Source: an uncultured Candidatus Competibacteraceae bacterium (GTDB lineage Bacteria > Pseudomonadota > Gammaproteobacteria > Competibacterales > Competibacteraceae). Taken from it: DNA of 21,713 nucleotides. The stretch lies in the NCBI GenBank assembly GCA_937960715.1, contig CALGOO010000088.1:1-21713 (forward strand), given 5' to 3'. Each line of letters begins with the position of its first letter. The stretch's first letter is position 1. The position numbers were made by a program, and so were the translations under genes. The notes beneath the pieces were generated by a model. It saw only the letters and a program-made list of their open reading frames with translations, was not told where the DNA came from and did not search any database. This document shows positions 16,155 through 21,713 of this stretch, piece after piece.

Positions 16155-17134
16155 CGCGTGTGAGCAGGCGATACCCCAGACCCCAGCGGCGGCGCCGACG
16201 GTTGACCCGGCTGAAAGCGGCGGCGCTGATCGTGCTGCTGAGTTTGCCTGGCGCGCGACCGGCGCTGACCAAGAGCCTGTACAAATATCAGGACGCTTCC
16301 GGTGCATGGGTATTTACCGACCGGCCACCCGAAAATGCCAGCACTCCGGTCGAAGTGAAACAGTTGCCGGTCAGCGAACTGCCGGCCAAGGTCAGCGTTC
16401 GCAATCGCGGTACCACGGACGCGCCGATACTGACGGTGATCAACGATTATTACGGTCCCGTCGAGGTGGAAATCAGCGGCGAAAGGATCGAAAACATGGA
16501 GGTCCGTCCATCGCTGCCGGCGCGGGTGGTGGCGCCAGCGCGCGCGGAAACACCGATGGTCAATCTCAGGTCGACTGGCTCGCGCTGGCGCTACGCCTAC
16601 CAGGTGCGGGCGGTGTTGGGTGATCCCGCCGCCACGCATAAACCGGACCAGCCTTATGCGCCGCCGTTCGCGTCGGGACAGCGATTCCCGATCGGTCAGG
16701 CTTTCAACGGGGCCTTCAGCCACCAGCACCCGCAAAGCCGTTATGCGGTGGATATCGGCATGCCGTTGGGCACGCCGGTTCGCGCCACCCGCGAAGGCGT
16801 CGTCATGGAGTTCGCCGCCGATTTCCTGGACGGCGGCCCGGATGAAAAGTATCGGGAGCGGGCCAACGCGGTGCGGGTTCTCCACGCCGACGGCACCATG
16901 GCGGTGTACGCGCACCTGCAAGCGAACTCGGTGCGGGTCAGTCCTGGGCAGCGGGTGGAGCGGGGCGCCTGGCTAGCCAATTCCGGCAATACCGGCTATT
17001 CCACTGGCCCGCACTTGCACTTCGCGATCCAGCGCAACGCCGGGATGGAACTGGTTTCCGTGCCGTTCGAGTTCGTCGGCCCCGACGGGCGCGGCGTCAC
17101 GCCGGTCGAGGGGATGCTGTTGACGGCGCCCTGA
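16151..17134 (+). CDS. DUF4124 and M23 (LytM) family peptidase
   Basis: This 327-residue exported protein has an arginine-rich N-terminus and a hydrophobic signal segment (about 22–38). A DUF4124-like module follows ('LYKYQDASGAWVFTDRPPE', 43–61), then a beta-rich middle region and a C-terminal M23 domain (about 175–310). The M23 zinc ligands can be placed as His191 or His193, Asp201 ('YAVDIGMP'), and His290 in 'GPHLHF' (287–291), with His255 in 'VYAHL'; the catalytic set looks intact. Such enzymes cut peptidoglycan cross-bridges or regulate amidases. I used the ATG at 16151, which overlaps the stop of the YraR-like gene; the same frame is open further upstream but that is a shadow. It converges with livF, with a hairpin spanning both stops. 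Confidence 0.88.
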   Translation: MTRVSRRYPRPQRRRRRLTRLKAAALIVLLSLPGARPALTKSLYKYQDASGAWVFTDRPPENASTPVEVKQLPVSELPAKVSVRNRGTTDAPILTVINDYYGPVEVEISGERIENMEVRPSLPARVVAPARAETPMVNLRSTGSRWRYAYQVRAVLGDPAATHKPDQPYAPPFASGQRFPIGQAFNGAFSHQHPQSRYAVDIGMPLGTPVRATREGVVMEFAADFLDGGPDEKYRERANAVRVLHADGTMAVYAHLQANSVRVSPGQRVERGAWLANSGNTGYSTGPHLHFAIQRNAGMELVSVPFEFVGPDGRGVTPVEGMLLTAP

Positions 17135-17160
17135 GCGCGGACCGGATCGAGCGCGCTCAG
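17131..17160. terminator. Symmetric hairpin spanning both convergent stop codons
   Basis: CTGAGCGCG (17131–17139) and CGCGCTCAG (17152–17160) form a perfect 9-bp stem with a 12-base loop. Each arm carries a stop codon: TGA of the M23 gene on the plus strand and TGA of livF on the minus strand. Position suggests a bidirectional 3'-end structure. There is no U-run, so Rho-independent termination is not assured. Confidence 0.45.
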
Positions 17161-17861
17161 CCCCCCAAGTACGCCTTCCGTACCTCGTCGTTGGCCAGCA
17201 GGTTGGCGCCGGTGTCGGCCAGTACGATGCGGCCGTTTTCCAGCACGTAACCCCGGTCGGCCAGTTGCAGGGCGCGGTGGGCGTTTTGTTCCACCAGGAA
17301 GATGGTCACGCCTTCCTCGCGGATTTCCTTCAGGATCTGAAAGATCTGGGCGATGATGATCGGCGCCAGCCCCAGCGACGGTTCGTCCAGCAGCAGCAGG
17401 TTGGGTCGGCTCATCAAACCGCGCCCGATGGCCAGCATCTGCTGCTCGCCGCCGGACAGGGTGCCGCCGCGCTGGTTGCGCCGTTCCTTGAGGCGCGGAA
17501 ACAGGGCGAACACCCGCTCCAGATCGGTGTCCAGCCGCGCCTTGTCGGCGAAGAACCCGCCCATTTGCAGGTTTTCCTGCACGGTCAGGCCGGGGAAAAT
17601 GCGCCGTCCTTCCGGCACCAGCGCCAGCCCGCACTGCATGATGACGTGGGTCGGCTTGCGAGTGATGTCCTGTCCCTCGAACAGGACCGCGCCCTTGCTG
17701 GCGTGCGGCGAGCCGCAGATCGTCATCAGCAAGGTGCTTTTGCCGGCGCCGTTGGCCCCGATCAGGGTGACGATCTCGCCGGGATGCACGTCCAGCGACA
17801 CGCCTTTGAGAGCTTCGATCTGGCCGTAGAGGGTATGGACGTTCTCCAGCTTCAGCATCAT
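17157..17861 (-). CDS. livF: Branched-chain amino-acid-type ABC transporter ATP-binding protein LivF
   Basis: This 234-residue ATPase subunit has Walker A 'GANGAGKST' near residues 35–43, Q-loop 'LVPEGRRIFPGLTV', signature 'LSGGEQQMLAIGRGL', Walker B 'LLLLDEPSLGLAP' and 'LVEQNA' at the switch position. All fit LivF. The start is ambiguous: GTG 17864, ATG 17861 and ATG 17858 are consecutive. I prefer ATG 17861, which shares one base with the livG stop and stands seven bases after GGAG. It is the last gene of the liv cluster. It energises uptake of leucine/isoleucine/valine or a related substrate together with LivG. The general liv label rests on operon order; some related systems carry other amino acids or amides. 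Confidence 0.92.
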   Translation of the reverse strand: MMLKLENVHTLYGQIEALKGVSLDVHPGEIVTLIGANGAGKSTLLMTICGSPHASKGAVLFEGQDITRKPTHVIMQCGLALVPEGRRIFPGLTVQENLQMGGFFADKARLDTDLERVFALFPRLKERRNQRGGTLSGGEQQMLAIGRGLMSRPNLLLLDEPSLGLAPIIIAQIFQILKEIREEGVTIFLVEQNAHRALQLADRGYVLENGRIVLADTGANLLANDEVRKAYLGG

Positions 17862-18667
17862 CACTCTTCTCCCAAATAAGCCTTGATGACGCGAGGATCG
17901 CTGCGGATGGCGGCGGGGTCGCCGGTGGCGATGGGCCGACCGTATTCCATGACCAGGATTTCGTCGGAAATCCCCATCACCAGGCTCATGTCGTGTTCGA
18001 TCAACAGCACGGCGACGTCGTGTTCGGCGCGCAGCGCGTTGATCAGCCGGTCCAGATCGCGGGTTTCCTGCGGGTTGAGGCCAGCCGCCGGTTCGTCCAG
18101 CATCAGCAGCTTGGGATGGGTGATCATGCAGCGGGCGATTTCCAGCCGCCGTTGCTGGCCGTAGGCGAGATTGCCGGCTTCGCGGTTGGCGACGGACAAC
18201 AAGCCGACCTTTTCCAGCCAGAACGCGGCCCGATCCAGCGCCTCGGCTTCGGCGCGGCGATACTTCGGGGTTTTAAACAGACCGGACAACAGCCGCGTTT
18301 CCAACTGGACGTGCTGCGACACCAGCAGGTTCTCGACCACGGTCATGGTCTTGAACAGCCGCACGTTCTGGAAGGTGCGCACCAGGCCCAAGCGGGCGAT
18401 GCGATGGCTGGGCAAATGGTCGATGGCCTGGCCGTCCAGCGCCACCGTGCCGGTGGTGGGCCGATAGAAACCGCCGACGCAGTTGAACACCGTGGTTTTG
18501 CCGGCGCCGTTGGGACCGATGATGGCGAAAATCTGGCCGCGACAGACATCGAAATGGACGTTGTCCACCGCCAGCAAACCGCCGAAACGCATGCTCAGAT
18601 TGCGCACTTCCAGCAAGAGAGGACCGGCCGGCTCGGCGGCGAGAGCCCGGTTCGATTCGAGGCTCAT
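17861..18667 (-). CDS. livG: Branched-chain amino-acid-type ABC transporter ATP-binding protein LivG
   Basis: This 268-residue cytoplasmic ATPase has Walker A 'GPNGAGKTT' (51–59), Q-loop 'LVRTFQNVRLFKTMTV' (95–110), the LivG-type signature 'LAYGQQRRLEIARCM' (167–181), Walker B 'LLMLDEP' (187–193) and switch His225. The 'Y-L-G-E-E' C-terminus is usual for LivG. The start is ATG 18667, overlapping the livM stop in ATGA form; an open frame upstream runs through livM but is a shadow. About 18 residues precede the ABC core. The protein pairs with LivF under the LivH/LivM pore. It is similar to UrtD in the same window, reflecting common descent of the two importers. Confidence 0.95.
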   Translation of the reverse strand: MSLESNRALAAEPAGPLLLEVRNLSMRFGGLLAVDNVHFDVCRGQIFAIIGPNGAGKTTVFNCVGGFYRPTTGTVALDGQAIDHLPSHRIARLGLVRTFQNVRLFKTMTVVENLLVSQHVQLETRLLSGLFKTPKYRRAEAEALDRAAFWLEKVGLLSVANREAGNLAYGQQRRLEIARCMITHPKLLMLDEPAAGLNPQETRDLDRLINALRAEHDVAVLLIEHDMSLVMGISDEILVMEYGRPIATGDPAAIRSDPRVIKAYLGEE

Positions 18668-19940
18668 CGCGAAGCCTCCGGACGTTCCGGCATTTCCAGC
18701 CGGGGCCGCGCGGCGGGCACCAAACCCTGCGGCCGCCAGATCATCATCAGCACCATGACCAGCCCGAAGGCCAGCATCCGATATTCGTCGAACTCGCGCG
18801 CCAGTTCCGGCAGGGCGGTGATGGCGACGGCCGCCAGCACCACGCCGATTTGCGAGCCCATTCCGCCCAGCACGACGATGGCCAGCACCATGGCCGATTC
18901 GATGAAGGTGAAGGACTCGGGGTTGATGTGGCCCTGACGGGCGGCGAAGAAGGCCCCGGCAAAGCCGGCGAAGGCGGCGCTCAGCGTCAGCGCGGACAGC
19001 TTGATCGCGGTCGGGCTCAGGCCCAGCGAGCGACAGGCGATTTCGTCCTCGCGCAGCGCCTCCCAGGCCCGGCCCAGCGGCATTCGCAGCAGACGGTTGA
19101 TGATGAACAGGATCGCCAGGACCAGAGCCAGTCCCAGTAGATACATGAAGATCACCGCGTAATCGCCGCTGTAGTCGAGGCCGAGGAATTCGTGAAACGT
19201 CGCGCCGCCCTCGCTGGCCCGGCGGCTGAACTCCAGCCCGAACAGGGTCGGGCGCGGGATATTGCCGATCCCGTCCGGACCACCGGTGATGGCGTTGAGA
19301 TTGTTCAGCAACAGACGAGTGATTTCGCCGAAGCCCAGGGTGACAATGGCCAGATAGTCGCCCCGCAGCCGCAGCACCGGCAAACCGAGCAAAAAGCCGG
19401 TCAGCGCCGCCAGCGCCCCGGCGACGGGCAAGCAGAGCCAGAACGACAGGCCGTATTGTTGGGCAAGATAGGCGTAGGCGTAGGCGCCGACCGCGTAGAA
19501 CGCGGCGTAACCGAGCACCAGCAGACCGGCGAAACCGACCACGATGTTCAAGCCCAGCCCCAGCATCACGTAGATCAGCGCCAGCGTCATCACGTCCACC
19601 GCGCCGCGCGAGGCGGTGAACGGCCAAACGATGGCGGCGACTAGCAATAGAATCCAAAACGCCAACCGATAGCGCGGTTGTTGCCTGGCGCGGTTCCAAA
19701 CATCCGCAAGCGAGTTCTGGCGCCAGGCATCCGGGACGCGCAGAGTTGTCCAAGCCTGCTCCAGCGGTTGCCGAAACAGCCGCAACAGGAAGACGACCAC
19801 GACGGCGACGATCACCGGCATCGGCGTGCGATTCAGCGAGACGTTGACGCCGTCCACATGGATGCGCAAACCGAAAATCGGAACGAGCAATACGGCGGTC
19901 AAAAGCGCGGCCAGCAGAGCATCGGAGACCGTGCGGCGCA

Positions 19941-19941
<1 letters not shown>
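18664..19941 (-). CDS. livM: Branched-chain amino-acid-type ABC transporter permease LivM
   Basis: This 425-residue inner-membrane protein has an N-terminal extension with two hydrophobic segments (about 8–26 and 43–56), then a soluble stretch, then the LivM core with about eight to nine helices from residue 92 on. Core motifs include 'VGFAGLLVLGYAAFYAVGAYAY', here cited in part as 'GYAAFYAVGAYAY', then 'TGGPDGIGNIPRP' and 'LREDEIACRSLGL' for the ATPase-coupling loop. The extension and total length match the LivM type known from E. coli. The ATG at 19941 shares its A with the livH stop (TAATG), and the 3' end overlaps livG, so coupling is tight. It should form the pore with LivH. Confidence 0.94.
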
Positions 19942-20870
<929 letters not shown>

Positions 20871-20930
20871 GGCCGCCGTGCTGAAGTGGTGGAAGACAGA
20901 GCGCAGGGATGCAAAGCGCCATGAAAAGCA

Positions 20931-20959
20931 AAGGGCGGGGTTTTTTGAACCTCGCCCTT
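20931..20959 (-). terminator. Attenuator-like terminator between livK and livH
   Basis: Twelve-base arms (AAGGGCGGGGTT at 20932–20942 region and AACCTCGCCCTT at 20948–20959) pair with one mismatch around a short T-rich loop. On the minus strand the stem is followed by TGCTTTTC, a broken U-tract. It lies 14 bases past the livK stop and 61 before livH. Partial termination here would give more binding protein than permease, as is common in such operons. Confidence 0.6.
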
Positions 20960-20972
20960 GGCGGTCGTCCGG

Positions 20973-21713
20973 TTATTTGACCGGCGTCTTGGTGGCGTCG
21001 GCGTGCCAGGTGAAGATGACGAACTGGAATTCCTTCAGGTCGCCGTTATCCCGGAAGGCCACTTTGCCGATGGGCGTCTGGAAGCTGTTCTTGTGGATGT
21101 AGTCGGCCAGTTTGACGGCATCCTCGGTCTTGGCGCCCTTGATCGCGTCGGCGATGATCTGCACCGCCGCGTAGGCCGGCATCACGAACGGACCGGTGGG
21201 GTCTTGCTTCTTGTCCTGAAACGCCTTGACCAGCGCGGCGTTGGCGGGGTCGGTGCTGAAATCGGCCGGCAGGGTCACCAGCAGCCCTTCCGAGGCCGGG
21301 CCGGCGATGGCGCTGATGTCCTTGTTGCCGACGCCCTCGGGCCCCATGTACTTGGCGTCGAAGCCTTGCTCGCGCGACTGGCGCAGCAGCAGGCCCAGCT
21401 CCGGGTGATAGCCGCCGTAGTAGACGAAATCCACGCCTTCCTTCTTCATCTTGGTGATCAGCGCCGAAAAGTCGGTCTGTCCCTTGTTGACGCCCTCAAA
21501 CAACACGGGCGTGATCCCGGCGGCCTTGACGGTCTTGTCGACTTCCTTGGCGATGCCCTCGCCGTATTGCTGCTTGTCGTGGATGATCGCCAGCTTCTTG
21601 GGCTTGATCGTCCCGGCGATGTACTTGCCGGCGGTCGGGCCTTGCTGGTCGTCGGTGCCGATGGTGCGGAACACCATCTTGTAGCCCTGCTGGGTGATGG
21701 CGGGGTTGGTGGC
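20973..21713 (-). CDS. livK: Branched-chain amino-acid-type ABC transporter substrate-binding protein (N-terminus beyond the right edge)
   Basis: The open frame enters from the right edge and ends at TAA 20973–20975, giving 246 visible residues. The first ones read 'ATNPAITQQGYKMVFRTIG', the middle of the Leu/Ile/Val-binding fold. They are followed by 'KKLAIIHDKQQYGEGIAKEV' (a hinge-side strand and helix) and 'GVDFVYYGGYHPELGLLLRQ', all typical of LivJ/LivK. The C-terminal 'GKVAFRDNGDLKEFQFVIF' also matches. An internal ATG at 21677 is not the start because the conserved fold continues upstream of it. The signal peptide and lobe 1 are outside the window. The protein should bind branched-chain amino acids or a related substrate in the periplasm and deliver it to LivHM. 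Substrate cannot be fixed from this fragment. Confidence 0.92.
   Translation of the reverse strand, partial: ATNPAITQQGYKMVFRTIGTDDQQGPTAGKYIAGTIKPKKLAIIHDKQQYGEGIAKEVDKTVKAAGITPVLFEGVNKGQTDFSALITKMKKEGVDFVYYGGYHPELGLLLRQSREQGFDAKYMGPEGVGNKDISAIAGPASEGLLVTLPADFSTDPANAALVKAFQDKKQDPTGPFVMPAYAAVQIIADAIKGAKTEDAVKLADYIHKNSFQTPIGKVAFRDNGDLKEFQFVIFTWHADATKTPVK

Overview
The window is high-GC bacterial chromosome. It most resembles a gammaproteobacterium, because it combines a coaD–ferredoxin pair, a YraR-like Rossmann protein, a DUF4124+M23 envelope peptidase, two complete HAAT-type ABC importers, and dispersed GGATGGGTT…AACCCATC repeats of a kind common in environmental gammaproteobacteria. A Competibacter-, Chromatiales- or Thiotrichales-like source is a guess from gene style, not a proven assignment. 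I see no tRNA, rRNA, CRISPR array, insertion sequence or phage gene.

Left region (1–3290, minus strand). This is a small sensory cluster. A PATAN/DUF4388-like cytoplasmic protein (2227–2793) is followed by an eight-helix membrane protein (1380–2153) and a dCache–HAMP–PAS sensor (1240 leftward, cut by the window edge). The first gene is noticeably AT-rich and lysine-rich compared with the rest and has a good sigma70-type promoter about 150 bases upstream. Upstream of it lies a repeat block: a 12-bp unit in four tandem copies inside an imperfect inverted repeat.

Two-component region (3342–6726). A hybrid PAS-PAS histidine kinase with a C-terminal receiver (minus strand) diverges from an OmpR-family response regulator (plus strand) across about 430 bases.

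Urea importer (6832–12522, minus strand). The five genes urtA-urtB-urtC-urtD-urtE are in the canonical order, with very short gaps or overlaps after urtB. No urease gene follows; the response regulator gene converges on urtE instead. UrtE carries an unusual 25-residue internal tandem duplication. Upstream of urtA are a 14-bp perfect palindrome and a degenerate sigma54-like box.

Central housekeeping region (13145–17134). It holds coaD (coenzyme A synthesis), a YfhL/Alvin-type 2[4Fe-4S] ferredoxin, an orphan PotD-like polyamine-binding protein (minus strand), a YraR-like Rossmann protein, and a DUF4124–M23 peptidase translationally overlapping the latter. GC-rich hairpin repeats lie in the intergenic regions here and between urtA and urtB.

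Right region (17157–21713, minus strand). A branched-chain amino-acid-type importer, livK(partial)-livH-livM-livG-livF, has overlapping or abutting genes from livH onward and a probable terminator or attenuator after livK. The window therefore carries two homologous importers (Urt and Liv) on one strand. Both would feed nitrogen or carbon metabolism, and the PotD-like protein would add polyamine capture. Most of the window is ordinary. The least standard pieces are the left sensory cluster, the UrtE duplication and the repeats.
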